Part shown: one piece after another, positions 29,205 through 39,079 of the stretch | How positions within the stretch are numbered: position 1 is the first letter of the stretch | Layout: the number at the start of each line of letters is the position of its first letter | Assembly (NCBI GenBank): GCA_025499625.1 | Contig: JAFMVD010000043.1 | Coordinates: forward strand, 1-52,357 | Source: Carboxylicivirga fragile | GTDB lineage: Bacteria; Bacteroidota; Bacteroidia; Bacteroidales; Marinilabiliaceae | Length of the DNA stretch: 52,357 nt | Direction: 5' to 3' | Made by a program: the position numbers and the translations under genes | The notes under the pieces: generated by a model | What the model saw: only the letters and a program-made list of their open reading frames with translations | What the model was told of the DNA's origin: nothing | Databases searched by the model: none

Positions 29205-30788
29205 ATGAAAACAATCTTTACTGGTTTATTACTATTGTGCTTTTGTATATCAAGCATGGGACAGAATCCTTTTCAAAAACGAAAAGATTTAAAAAAACAG
29301 AATAAAACTGTCTTGAAAGCCACTCAGGCAAATGATCAGCCAACAAGTGTTGTATCAGAATGGTGGAACAATAATGCATGGGAAAATCCAACTACTTCTG
29401 ACTACACCTATAATGGAGAAGGACAGCTCTGGATTGAAGAAAATCCACACACAAAAATAACTCATACCTATCACGCCAATGGTGAACTTACGGAGTCATT
29501 AACCCAAAATTGGGATGGAATGGATTGGGTTAATTTCTCGAAACACACCTGGCTTTTTGATTCAGAAAATAATCAATCTGAAAATTCTTACTCAACCTGG
29601 GTTTTGGGAGCATGGGAGTATTCTTATGGTTATCGTTATGCTGCTATGTATGACGGCAATGGTGATACTACAGAAGAAATTTATTCAGAGTACAATTCAA
29701 CAAGTGAACAATGGGAGGAAAACGAAGAAAATTGCTGGAAAACTGATCTTACGTTTGACAATGGTCTTCTTACAGAACAAGTTGAATACAGTAGAGAAAA
29801 TGGCATGTGGGTTATTGGAATGAAAACTCTATGGTTTTATAATGTATCAGACATTCTTGAAAGTGCATTAGCCTACGAGCACGATGGCACCAAATATAAT
29901 TTAATGGGTCGCTATACTGATGTACTTTGGGAATGGTGGGATCCGGTTGGGCATGTTGAAACCAGCTTAATAGAAACCTACACACAACAATCGTATGGTG
30001 GGCCGGCGTTTCCAAATGAAGAGCCAAATGATGACCTACATTACACCAATGTAGAAAAAGTGGAGGCTACATATCCGAGCGGCCTTGGAGGTGGCACACC
30101 ACCTATGACAGTTGAAATTACACAAACTTGGGATGGTAGTGTATGGGAAGATAGTGAGCGTTGGACTTGGGAACAGATGGCAGATTACGAAAGTTATTTT
30201 GATGAAGAGTTGGTTGGCATGGCTTGGTTAGCCACAGATTACAACAAAGAATATAATACGCCGATTCTAATGTATCACCAAGGTCATGATTATGATGCAA
30301 GTGGAAACCTAATATATGGCTACAAAGATTCTCAAAGTTATGATGCATTTGGCAATAAAACAGAGGAAAAAAATGAATCACATGACGGAGATGAAATGTG
30401 GGCTATAAGTTGGGGCAGTATGTACAATTATACTTATGATGGAGGAACCTCAAAGATCCTTATTAAGGTTACTCAAAATTGGGATTCAAACTCCAGCATG
30501 TATGTTAATAACATGCGTGAAACCTTCGACTATACACCAACAAATCTAAATGCACTTGAACAAAGTGGTATAAAGATTTACCCTACTTCTTTTACATCAA
30601 ACATTGCAGTAAAATCTGCTTTAGAAGGAACGGCCTATTTTTACAGTCTAACAGGCAACTTGGTTCATCAACAAGAATTAAATTCAGGGCAAACCAATAT
30701 AAGCACTTCAAGTTTCGAGAGGGGTTATTATTTAATTAAGATAGTAACACCGAGAGGCGAATTTATTCAGAAGGCTATTAAGCACTAA
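29205..30788 (+). CDS. Secreted protein with Trp-rich YD-like repeats and T9SS type A sorting domain
   Basis: A 527-residue exported protein. MKTIFTGLLLLCFCISSMGQ is a signal peptide. Residues about 45-450 are a tandem array of degenerate units of some 35-60 residues, rich in Trp, Tyr, Asn and Asp. Examples are TQNWDGMDW, YSTWVLGAW, TQTWDGSVW, NYTYDGGT and TQNWDSNSS. They look like YD/RHS-type or cell-surface repeats. The last 75 residues (from GIKIYPTSFTSNIAV to GYYLIKIVTPRGEFIQKAIKH) are the type A C-terminal sorting domain of the type IX secretion system, so it is exported to the surface or medium. No catalytic domain is seen. It is monocistronic, with a palindrome upstream and a bidirectional terminator downstream. 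Confidence 0.85.
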   Translation: MKTIFTGLLLLCFCISSMGQNPFQKRKDLKKQNKTVLKATQANDQPTSVVSEWWNNNAWENPTTSDYTYNGEGQLWIEENPHTKITHTYHANGELTESLTQNWDGMDWVNFSKHTWLFDSENNQSENSYSTWVLGAWEYSYGYRYAAMYDGNGDTTEEIYSEYNSTSEQWEENEENCWKTDLTFDNGLLTEQVEYSRENGMWVIGMKTLWFYNVSDILESALAYEHDGTKYNLMGRYTDVLWEWWDPVGHVETSLIETYTQQSYGGPAFPNEEPNDDLHYTNVEKVEATYPSGLGGGTPPMTVEITQTWDGSVWEDSERWTWEQMADYESYFDEELVGMAWLATDYNKEYNTPILMYHQGHDYDASGNLIYGYKDSQSYDAFGNKTEEKNESHDGDEMWAISWGSMYNYTYDGGTSKILIKVTQNWDSNSSMYVNNMRETFDYTPTNLNALEQSGIKIYPTSFTSNIAVKSALEGTAYFYSLTGNLVHQQELNSGQTNISTSSFERGYYLIKIVTPRGEFIQKAIKH

Positions 30789-30793
30789 AAATA

Positions 30794-30822
30794 AAGCTGC
30801 CTGAAACTATTTCAGGCAGCTT
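30794..30822. terminator. Bidirectional terminator
   Basis: A perfect 13-bp stem, AAGCTGCCTGAAA/TTTCAGGCAGCTT, with a 3-nt loop CTA, between two convergent genes. The T-runs are short on both sides, so it serves either strand moderately well. Confidence 0.7.
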
Positions 30823-30829
30823 ATATATT

Positions 30830-31024
30830 TTAAAATCCGATTAGAACCATCCAAATAATAGCGATGGTAACCAGAACAAACAAGGTGATTCCCTTCACAA
30901 GTTCATAACGATATTCCATCATTACTTGCTTATAACCTCTATCTAGTTCAAGGCAAGCGTGTGCTTTTTTTCGTCTTATTCTTCTTTTTTTAACCTTTGA
31001 TTTAGGGTCAGCAGGTTCACTCAT
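30830..31024 (-). CDS. Small basic protein with one C-terminal membrane helix
   Basis: A 64-residue unknown protein. A basic patch (KSKVKKRRIRRKKAH) near 8-22 is followed by ELDRGYKQVMMEYRYELVKG and a single hydrophobic helix, ITLFVLVTIAIIWMVLIGF (46-64). It looks like a tail-anchored protein with a nucleic-acid- or lipid-binding N-terminus. It has no family I recognise. It starts with ATG and ends at the terminator that also ends the preceding gene. It could be a real small gene with family members only in close relatives. Confidence 0.55.
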   Translation of the reverse strand: MSEPADPKSKVKKRRIRRKKAHACLELDRGYKQVMMEYRYELVKGITLFVLVTIAIIWMVLIGF

Positions 31025-31154
31025 GATTTGGTTTTGATATTCTGCGAACTAAAATAATAAAAATCTCATTAATGAAGCTCATATTTAGAACATTAGTTAA
31101 TAAAAAGGGTGATTATTTCATTTTAATTACCCTTTCTATTCTATTTAGCCTGCA

Positions 31155-34100
31155 CTATTGACCTGCTTTAACAACTTCTACCCAATAACCTGGTTGACGA
31201 GCAGAGACACTGTTATCATACATAGCTTCACAACTTACTGCTGGCAAGTAATACTTTCCGTTATAACTGGCATTCAAAATCACAACAAATTTCTGACTTT
31301 GTCCTTTGCGTAGATCGAAATAAGAATACACTCGATCGTCGCGATAATCACGATAATCGGGTTGATTTATCTCGTGTGCTCCTTTAATGTCTTCCATTCG
31401 CGTATTTCGTATTTCCCAGCCCGATGGGAAAATTTGTGTCAATGCCAAATCCTTCACATTACCTTTAGTACCCGTGTTACGAACACTTACTGTTGCCATA
31501 AAATCGGTGCCTTGCGTAATGCTTTTTGCATCAATGGCATTGCCCAGCAAATCAGTATAATTAATAGTAATGTTAAGATTAGATGCCAATGTTGTCTGAT
31601 CCGATTCAGCAGGAATACCGTCCATGATGATACGAGCAAATAATAATCCATCTGATTTATTAGTAACACTTATAGCACCATCCAAGTTTTTCACTTTTAA
31701 CTCCTCTTGAAAAACTGGTAATTGAGAAACCACCTTTGTGCTTTTTTGGCCATTTCCTTTCCATTCAAACGTTAAAGCATCACTTCCCGAGTTCCCCAAA
31801 AACTTGCTAATGGACAATAAACCATAAGCAGTCGTTTGTGTACTCATCCAACGTTGCCCCGATAAAGCCTTAGATAGTTCCTGCACTAAGGCAGCAGCAT
31901 CCTCACGCTTTTTCATCAAAGTTAAGGTTTCAATAACCATTGCCTTATCACGATCAGGCGATCCATAAGTATACGAATCGTGCGATGTACTAGTAGTTGC
32001 TGCATTTGCAATTAATTCCTGAGCTACCTTTTGATGACCAGCCAAAGCATAGGCTGCTGCCAATCGCCACCTTGCCTGTAAGCTAATCGAGTTCTGATTA
32101 CGCATGCGGTTCATGGCACTCAACTCTGGCTCACCCGCCAAAGCAATGGTGTACAAACGGTAGGCTTGTGCCAAATCGTAACCTCTATGGCGTTTGTTTG
32201 GCGACCACTGACGCGCTGTCTTCTTTTGATATTTTAACCACTTATTTTTAAATCCAACCGGAAGTTGATAACCTTTTAATTCGGCCTCAAGTAAAAAGTG
32301 CCCTGCATAAGTTGTTCCCCAATCCGATGCATTGTATGATCCCGGCCAATAGCTTAAGCCACCATCCGAACGCATAAAACCTTCAAGGCGTTTTATTGCT
32401 CCTTTAATGTTATGGGTAATGGTACTCTCAAGTTCATCACTTTGCTCCAATACATCGCTTAAAAACAATTGAGGGAAGGCTGCTGAAGTGGTTTGCTCAA
32501 CACAACCATGCGGATAACGTAACAAATACTTTAATCGGCGCCCAAAATCAATTGGTGGTATGTTTGAAACTTCTAGTGTGGCATTGTTGGTTCCTTCAAT
32601 GCCCGGAAGTGTATAAGCAATTTGCTGTTCTTTTCCCGCCTCAATCACTACATTTTTAGTTAGCGTAATTCGAGGATTAGGATTGCGAACTTCCAGCTCT
32701 ATTTCATCTTCTGCCTTTTCTCCACTAGAAGACGCGACGACTTTTGCTTTACCAACACCAATGGCCGATTTAACTTTCACCTTGAAATTAATAACTTGCT
32801 CACCAACATTTTCAAACGATAAGGTCTTTTCTGCTTCGCCAACTACATCAAACAAATTATTGGTTTGTAACTCCAACTTAACATTTTTAATGTTCTCTTT
32901 CATGGCAAAAACAGTAACCGGCAAATCAACTTCTTCGCCTGGCCCCAGCACCCTTGGTAAAGTAGCCAATACCATTAAAGGATTACGAACAGGTGTGGTT
33001 TTATCCGTATTCCCAAAGGCATTATCCGAAGCGGCAATTACCATGGTACGAACCGAACCAATGTAGCGAGGCATCGTAAAAGTATGCCTAGCGGTTTCTC
33101 CCTCTTCAAGCGTAAATGGCCCTAAGTATTTTACAACCGGCTTAAATCGATTGGCTTTCTTAGCACCCTTATCACCAGACGCATCATCATCACCACCAAT
33201 GCTGAATAATTGCTCAATTTCACCACCATAAGCACCAATTACCTGATCATATAAATCCCAAGTCCGCACACCAAGTGCTTCTTTGGCGAAGAAATGGAAC
33301 CAAGGTTTTGGCGTTTTATAACGTGTTAAATCCAATAAACCATCTTCTACCATGGCCAAAGTGTAGGTCATGGCCTTATCATTTGTCTCACTCACCTCAA
33401 TACTTACTTCTTCCTCTGGTCGAAGTTCATCAGGCATTGATATCACCGGACTTAAATGTGTTTCAGGATCCTCAACCATCAATGGAATAACACCATACAT
33501 TCGTATTGGTAGATCATTTACACTTTGGCTGTGTACCTGTAATAATGTTATCGTGACATAAACATTGGGTGTCATTTCGCTGCTTATATCAATATTAAAT
33601 GAAGTGTTATTCTCCTGAGTTGGCACCCACCAGCTTTTTAGTACGCCTTTTCCATTCTCAACACTCACCAAAGCTCGCCCACCAGCAGAAGAAGGAAAAT
33701 TGATGGTGGCTGTTTCACCAACTTTATAGTTCGTTTTATCCGAAGTAAAAGTCAACATGGAGGCTGAAGAGGCATCATTGCTTTTTCGCTTACCTGCCCA
33801 ACCCGGCCAATCAACATAAACTGTTTTACCAGTAGCATGACCATTTTGATTATCAACAACGCGAACCAAATAACGTCCCCAATCAGGATATTTAATTTTA
33901 AAACTAAATTGTCCTTCACCATTTTTAGTACTTAGCCTTCCACTTGTAATTAAGTTTTGATGACGCGAACCTACATAATTAGCTAAATTATCAGGTGAAG
34001 ACTCCCACCACCAACGCCAACTAACTTTATAGATATAGTAGGATAGATTTTTAACATCTACGGCTTTTCCATCCGCGTTTAAAGTAACTACATCCACCAC

Positions 34101-36689
34101 ATGAGTGGTATCGGTTAGCAACATATTTCGTTTGTCGCCACCAGGTGTTTTTACACCAACAAAAACCGAATAAGGCGCATAGGGCATTGAAAAACGATCA
34201 ACACTAAAGTCGCCGCTTTCTTCGAACACACGAGTTAAGAAAGATGCCTTCAACATACCCGGCGCTGCTTCTTTAACATCGATATTAGCATCAATATTAG
34301 CTTCTCCCAGTTCATTTAACTTGCCATCAAACACCAATATTTCTTCAGAATTAAAACGGCGCGAAGGATCATCAAAGGTATAATCTGTATAACGTTTGAA
34401 ACTCGTTCTGCTTTGATTCAGCGTTACACTCACAGTGGCATCTAAATTACGGGCAACAGCGCCATGCAACCAATGAACCTGCATCTTTGTATTAGCTGCT
34501 GAACCGGGCGAGAGACGCTCTTCAGCAAAATCAAGTTTTATTTTTAAGCGATTAGGTTTTACTGTTTCGATGCGTAAACCCTTTGAAAAAACACTTGAAC
34601 CTACCTTAATTCTTGCCAGCCACATACCAGTTGGTGCATCGCTACTTGTACTCGTACTGAAAGATAATATATGATTGGTCTGAATGGAACTTACCTGACG
34701 GTTAACAATTTGCCCATTCGGATTTTGTAATTCAAATACCACTGGATGATCGGCTGGCAAAGCTTCGCCTTTGTTTTGAAGTATAAATGAAACAAAGATG
34801 GTATCGCCCGGACGCCATACTCCTCTTTCGCCATAGATAAATCCTTTCATTCCTTTCTGAACTTGCTGCCCATCAACATCGAAGCGACTGTACGATAAAG
34901 CAAATCCATCGCTTAGTTTTAAATAACCGCGCTGCTCATTGTGTTTCACCACAACCAAGAATGGTTTTTGACTAAGATCTACTTTTGCCAAACCATTAGG
35001 GTCTGATGTTAATTCGGCCAAAATCTGATTCTGATAACTTAGTACTTCAACTTTTGCATTAGCAAGTGGTTCAGTGGTTCTTAGGTCGCTCAAGGCAACA
35101 AGAATTTCCTTGCCATTTCCCTTTTTAACAATAATACCCACATCGGATGCTAATATGTTCTTACCAACAACTTTATTACTGTAATACGAATCGGTACAAG
35201 GGTCGTCTCTTTCGCGCCAGTTATAACTTTCGTAACCATCCCAATACGAACTGTAGTATTCATCAGGTTGATCCCAATAAGCCATATCGGCCTCACTTAG
35301 TTCTTCAACCTCTTCAAACAGATCTTCTTCGCTTGTCTCCTCATCACTACCACAAGGGTAAATGCTGTGTTTCTTCAACATTTTTAGCTCTACGCGATAG
35401 ATGGCACCCGGCTCCGTTTTTATCAGATCAGTTAAATCCAGCGAGAAAGTATTCCATTGACTTAAATCCAAAGAGCGGTCCTTATCAAGACGAACTGTTT
35501 TACGCACAACCAAACGACCTGCACGACGCAGTTGATTATCGCCCGATAACTGATTTACTTGTAAAAAGTGAGCTACGTTTGATTCGAAAATTTTAATGAT
35601 ACGAACCTCAACAGCTCGCAAACTAACTGCCTTAAACGGGAAAATTAATCCGTTTGAATTTGGCAAAATATTCCCTTTCCCAATTAAGCTAATCTCAGGT
35701 TTAGGTGTTTCGAAAAGCAACTCATAGCGCGATTCCTCATTTAATGGATAACCCAGGCTATTTTTTATTCCCTGAGAAACCACTACCTCTTTCTTTCCGG
35801 ATAAGCGATAAGGAGGATAAACTTTTACACGGTTGTTATCAATCTCGTATTTTAGGCGCGATACATTATTAATGCTTATTAAACCCGCAATATTTTGCTG
35901 TGCATCAAGGGGATCAGAAAAGGTAACTACTACATGTTGATCGGGATGCATAACAAGTGAAGTGTGTACCACCTTGAAATCATTCAATGACGGTATGGCA
36001 ATTTCTTCACTGCCCTTTTTATCAAGACCTAAAACTTCACCATTGTGTAATAACTCAAAGCTTCCCTTTTTCTCACGACGAATAATATTCTTAATTCTGA
36101 ATACATGCGATTTTTCACTTTTATAATGTGTCCATTCAACTTCCAAAGCCTCATCATCCTGCTTGGCCGAGATAATTTTCTCAACATCATCATCATCAAT
36201 ATGGTCAGCCAAATTAACCCTTCCCACATAGATATTCTTGCTTAAATCGTCGTTGCTCACCGGCTCTATACCTTCGTGAGCGATTCGGTAATTTTGCTCA
36301 ATACTTGCAAAATCAAATTCAAATTTGTCTTTCTCTGTGGCAAATAACTTTGGTAAATTGAGCGTAGCTTTAAACTCTATGCCCGACGGCAAGCGATCTT
36401 CCGGGATAAATTGAAGTGTATGGCTATCATACCATTCGAGTTTACCTTTAATGCTTGGTTTAAACTTCAACAGGGAAGTACTTGCTTCCGTACCGGCCTC
36501 TACTCCCGATACTTTTTTAGCAAATTGAATTTGTATGACAGCTTCATTGGAAATTGTTCCTGAGGTAAATGATGATACCAGCTCATTAAAGGCAGGTTTA
36601 TCCGCCTTTTTCTCAGTAGAAGATTGGCACGAATAAAAAAATAAAACACAACTTAATACAAGAATTGAAACGGCGCGAAGTTTAATCAT
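31155..36689 (-). CDS. Alpha-2-macroglobulin family lipoprotein (protease-trapping)
   Basis: A giant 1844-residue lipoprotein. The signal ends in FYSC with the acylated cysteine at 21. Macroglobulin-type domains follow; GERGVWRPGDTIFVSFIL near 620 is the MG/bait-proximal motif. An acidic, Tyr-rich insertion of about 60 residues lies between 450 and 510. The thioester motif is intact: YPHGCVEQTTS with C1396 and Q1399. The helical thioester domain is about 1385-1640. Bacterial A2Ms are thought to trap proteases that enter the periplasm. No PBP1C gene, the usual partner, is adjacent. Upstream lie a probable anti-sigma and ECF sigma gene on the same strand, 98 bp away. Confidence 0.93.
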   Translation of the reverse strand: MIKLRAVSILVLSCVLFFYSCQSSTEKKADKPAFNELVSSFTSGTISNEAVIQIQFAKKVSGVEAGTEASTSLLKFKPSIKGKLEWYDSHTLQFIPEDRLPSGIEFKATLNLPKLFATEKDKFEFDFASIEQNYRIAHEGIEPVSNDDLSKNIYVGRVNLADHIDDDDVEKIISAKQDDEALEVEWTHYKSEKSHVFRIKNIIRREKKGSFELLHNGEVLGLDKKGSEEIAIPSLNDFKVVHTSLVMHPDQHVVVTFSDPLDAQQNIAGLISINNVSRLKYEIDNNRVKVYPPYRLSGKKEVVVSQGIKNSLGYPLNEESRYELLFETPKPEISLIGKGNILPNSNGLIFPFKAVSLRAVEVRIIKIFESNVAHFLQVNQLSGDNQLRRAGRLVVRKTVRLDKDRSLDLSQWNTFSLDLTDLIKTEPGAIYRVELKMLKKHSIYPCGSDEETSEEDLFEEVEELSEADMAYWDQPDEYYSSYWDGYESYNWRERDDPCTDSYYSNKVVGKNILASDVGIIVKKGNGKEILVALSDLRTTEPLANAKVEVLSYQNQILAELTSDPNGLAKVDLSQKPFLVVVKHNEQRGYLKLSDGFALSYSRFDVDGQQVQKGMKGFIYGERGVWRPGDTIFVSFILQNKGEALPADHPVVFELQNPNGQIVNRQVSSIQTNHILSFSTSTSSDAPTGMWLARIKVGSSVFSKGLRIETVKPNRLKIKLDFAEERLSPGSAANTKMQVHWLHGAVARNLDATVSVTLNQSRTSFKRYTDYTFDDPSRRFNSEEILVFDGKLNELGEANIDANIDVKEAAPGMLKASFLTRVFEESGDFSVDRFSMPYAPYSVFVGVKTPGGDKRNMLLTDTTHVVDVVTLNADGKAVDVKNLSYYIYKVSWRWWWESSPDNLANYVGSRHQNLITSGRLSTKNGEGQFSFKIKYPDWGRYLVRVVDNQNGHATGKTVYVDWPGWAGKRKSNDASSASMLTFTSDKTNYKVGETATINFPSSAGGRALVSVENGKGVLKSWWVPTQENNTSFNIDISSEMTPNVYVTITLLQVHSQSVNDLPIRMYGVIPLMVEDPETHLSPVISMPDELRPEEEVSIEVSETNDKAMTYTLAMVEDGLLDLTRYKTPKPWFHFFAKEALGVRTWDLYDQVIGAYGGEIEQLFSIGGDDDASGDKGAKKANRFKPVVKYLGPFTLEEGETARHTFTMPRYIGSVRTMVIAASDNAFGNTDKTTPVRNPLMVLATLPRVLGPGEEVDLPVTVFAMKENIKNVKLELQTNNLFDVVGEAEKTLSFENVGEQVINFKVKVKSAIGVGKAKVVASSSGEKAEDEIELEVRNPNPRITLTKNVVIEAGKEQQIAYTLPGIEGTNNATLEVSNIPPIDFGRRLKYLLRYPHGCVEQTTSAAFPQLFLSDVLEQSDELESTITHNIKGAIKRLEGFMRSDGGLSYWPGSYNASDWGTTYAGHFLLEAELKGYQLPVGFKNKWLKYQKKTARQWSPNKRHRGYDLAQAYRLYTIALAGEPELSAMNRMRNQNSISLQARWRLAAAYALAGHQKVAQELIANAATTSTSHDSYTYGSPDRDKAMVIETLTLMKKREDAAALVQELSKALSGQRWMSTQTTAYGLLSISKFLGNSGSDALTFEWKGNGQKSTKVVSQLPVFQEELKVKNLDGAISVTNKSDGLLFARIIMDGIPAESDQTTLASNLNITINYTDLLGNAIDAKSITQGTDFMATVSVRNTGTKGNVKDLALTQIFPSGWEIRNTRMEDIKGAHEINQPDYRDYRDDRVYSYFDLRKGQSQKFVVILNASYNGKYYLPAVSCEAMYDNSVSARQPGYWVEVVKAGQ

Positions 36690-36787
36690 CGGAATCTAGG
36701 TTAAAATTTCACCTAAATTATAAATTTTAACGGATTAATTGTAACAACCAGAAGTAGGAAATCAACAGAATATACGAGTTTGATTGC

Positions 36788-37846
36788 TTAACGTGCCTTA
36801 TGCTGAACTTCTAGTGCGCTACCAGCAACACGGTAACCAACAATATTACCATCTTTATCGTAATATTTATCCATACCAACACTTCCACTCGAAAGGAAAT
36901 TCAAAACCTTAACACCACCTTCGAGAAAAGCCATCATCTTAGGAGAATCAGTACCCTCTTTTTCTAACTGACCGTAAATAGCTGCGAGCTCACGGCGTAG
37001 AATATTGTTTGACATATATTGCGGAATCATCACATTAAGCCCATGCTCATAGGCATTTATCTCTTTATGAGTATTGATTGTAACTCCTGATAATGCAAGC
37101 ATCTTAGGCATATGCTCCGTTCTATTTTCAATTTTAATCACTTTTTTATTTGTGCTGGCCTTCCGTTCTTTCTTACCCATCGGGTCGTTGGCAATTTTCA
37201 TCAAACTATCCTTTGATACCGGACGTTGAAATACCTTCTTTTTATTTAAAACTTTGGGATTGGCAGAAGCCAATTGAGAAGGTTGCTCAATAAAATTGTC
37301 AACTTTTTCTGATAAAATGGCACCTGAGTTATCTGCTACCTTATCCTGAGTGAACCAAATGACTGTGGACAAGAATACAACAACTGCTATTGATGCAATG
37401 CGATTAATGGTTCTTAAATCAATCCTAGAGTTTAATACCCACCGTTTTAACTTAAGCTTCTCAGCAAAACGAATCGATTTATCACGTTTCAAGCGACTTG
37501 ATGCGTAAGCCGAAGATTCTTTATTAAGCTCTTCCTCATTGGGTTCCAATAAAACTAATTCGGCTGCTTCCTCTTTTTGCAAGCCTTCTTCTTGTTTTTT
37601 AATCAGAAGGTAATCGATTTTAGATAAATCGTATTCCAATGATGGGTGCTTTCGTAAAGCATCTTTAAAACCATATTTTGGTAAGGTTTCATTGGATAGC
37701 GACAAGGAGACATCAGCCTCTAAGTCAGATTTTAAATCGGGGTTATTATCCAGAAATTCGAGCAACAGAAGTTCATCCTGAGGAGAAATGCTCTTCTCAA
37801 GATAATCCAACAAATAGGCTTCGTAATTATTTCTGTTTATCATCAT
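36788..37846 (-). CDS. Probable membrane-bound anti-sigma factor
   Basis: A 352-residue protein. The cytoplasmic N-terminus, NNYEAYLLDYLEKSISPQDELLLLEFLDNNPDLK, resembles anti-sigma domains of Bacteroidota. A lone membrane helix (about 147-166, INRIASIAVVVFLSTVIWF) and a periplasmic C-terminal region follow. No FecR domain is recognisable. It starts 9 bp after the ECF sigma gene, a standard sigma/anti-sigma arrangement. The function is inferred from that position and topology. Confidence 0.7.
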   Translation of the reverse strand: MMINRNNYEAYLLDYLEKSISPQDELLLLEFLDNNPDLKSDLEADVSLSLSNETLPKYGFKDALRKHPSLEYDLSKIDYLLIKKQEEGLQKEEAAELVLLEPNEEELNKESSAYASSRLKRDKSIRFAEKLKLKRWVLNSRIDLRTINRIASIAVVVFLSTVIWFTQDKVADNSGAILSEKVDNFIEQPSQLASANPKVLNKKKVFQRPVSKDSLMKIANDPMGKKERKASTNKKVIKIENRTEHMPKMLALSGVTINTHKEINAYEHGLNVMIPQYMSNNILRRELAAIYGQLEKEGTDSPKMMAFLEGGVKVLNFLSSGSVGMDKYYDKDGNIVGYRVAGSALEVQHKAR

Positions 37847-37855
37847 TTTATCACC

Positions 37856-38341
37856 TTAAACTAAGACCTCAATTTTTCCAATGTAATCCTTCAAAAATTT
37901 TCGTGCTCTGAATATATATACTTTCACCTGCGATTCAGTTAAATGAGCTATCTCTCCAATTTCTTTGTATGAGTAGCCTTCGTAATCGCGCATCATAACA
38001 ACCATTCGCTGATCTTCGGGTAATAAGGCCACTGCTTTATGCAACACTTCGTTCAAATCGCTATAACCATCCATCTCTGAATGTCTATTGTCATCCACCT
38101 CATCCCATCGTGCCTGTTTCTTTTCTCTTCGGGTTAAATCTATCAAAGTGTGATAAGCAGTGGAGAACAAGTAACTTTTAACTTTCTGATAATTAACCTC
38201 CGTATGCTTCTTCCACAATTTCTCAAAGGTATCCTGAACAATATCTTTCGCCTTATCCTCGTCTTTTATGTTTTTGAGAACAAAGTGATAAATACCATCA
38301 GAATATAGATCAACGGCTTGGTTAAATTCTTTTAAAGTCAT
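37856..38341 (-). CDS. ECF-family RNA polymerase sigma factor
   Basis: A 161-residue sigma-70 family ECF protein. Region 2 covers about 5-75, with DKAKDIVQDTFEKLWKKH and SYLFSTAYHTLIDLTRREKK. Region 4 covers about 100-155, with LLPEDQRMVVMMRDYEGYSYKEIGEIAHLTESQVKVYIFRARKFLKDYI, whose helix-turn-helix recognises the -35 element. It is the first gene of the sigma/anti-sigma pair. The signal and regulon are unknown; the A2M gene downstream is a possible target. Confidence 0.95.
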   Translation of the reverse strand: MTLKEFNQAVDLYSDGIYHFVLKNIKDEDKAKDIVQDTFEKLWKKHTEVNYQKVKSYLFSTAYHTLIDLTRREKKQARWDEVDDNRHSEMDGYSDLNEVLHKAVALLPEDQRMVVMMRDYEGYSYKEIGEIAHLTESQVKVYIFRARKFLKDYIGKIEVLV

Positions 38342-38812
38342 ATTCTAATTTGTCAAACGACACCAATGTGACGTACTGGTCTTTTTAAATGTTACATGTC
38401 TAATTGAAATTAAACCGATTCTTTAATGAAAATAACTTTAAATTCGCTCCACTCTTTAAAATTCCTCACTAATAGATCGACATAATTATTTCAATGTTGT
38501 CCTAATAATTTTATACATTGGGCTATCCGCCCAAACGCGATCCCGATTATAGTTTTGTAAGTTTTGAATTCTTCAAAACAACAAAAACTTATTTCGGGAC
38601 AAAAAAGTCTAGGCTCCACCAGCTTCGCTCAAAAAAACTACAGTTGATGACTGAAATTGTTTTAAACTCACCTTTCCTCGTACCTCGAAAAGTCTCAAAC
38701 AGAAAACAATTCTTAAGCGTCATTTCAACTTTGTTTTTTGCCTCACCTGCTGAGGCCATTTCGTAACAAGACGTTTCGAGCTATTAATAAAACATTTAGG
38801 CCGCTATTGGTA
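38342..38812. other. Gene-poor gap with a hairpin and a possible dispersed repeat
   Basis: This 471-bp gap lies between the ECF sigma start and the acylphosphatase end. A short hairpin, TTGGGC-TATCC-GCCCAA, lies at 38518-38534. A plus-strand frame opens at 38518 for about 82 residues and contains SFVSFEFFKTTKTYFG and KKSRLHQLRSKKLQLM. It starts at TTG and has no domain. The style of the sequence suggests a dispersed repeat or gene remnant rather than a gene. The remainder is AT-rich with no other signal I can defend. Confidence 0.4.
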
Positions 38813-39079
38813 TTATTTAATTCTAAAACTATTAAACCCGTAGTAAGGAATATCGCTTTCTAAAAATACATCTACCTGCGCCATGGCAGAACCGCTTTTA
38901 CATTGGTTTGAAAAGTGATGAATATTTTCGCATTCACCTTCCGCATCAATCTCAACTCTACCATCCGATAAGTTTTGCACATATCCTTTTATACTATGTG
39001 CCCTAGCACTGTTTGCTACAAAATAACGAAAACCAACACCCTGCACTCTTCCTCCAACAATAATCTTCACCCGCTTCAT
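38813..39079 (-). CDS. acyP: Acylphosphatase
   Basis: An 88-residue acylphosphatase that hydrolyses acyl phosphates such as acetyl phosphate. The fold is complete: KIIVGGRVQGVGFRYFV carries the phosphate-binding loop GRVQGVGFR with the catalytic Arg18. GYVQNLSDGRVEIDAEGE carries the catalytic Asn36. The length is standard. It stands alone. Confidence 0.95.
   Translation of the reverse strand: MKRVKIIVGGRVQGVGFRYFVANSARAHSIKGYVQNLSDGRVEIDAEGECENIHHFSNQCKSGSAMAQVDVFLESDIPYYGFNSFRIK

Noticed and set aside
32683-33066. 127-residue open frame on the plus strand inside the A2M gene
   Set aside because: It lies wholly antisense to a clear conserved gene, with no domain and no promoter.
35147-35596. 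149-residue open frame on the plus strand inside the A2M gene
   Set aside because: It is antisense to a conserved coding region and rich in rare residues; it is a frame shadow.
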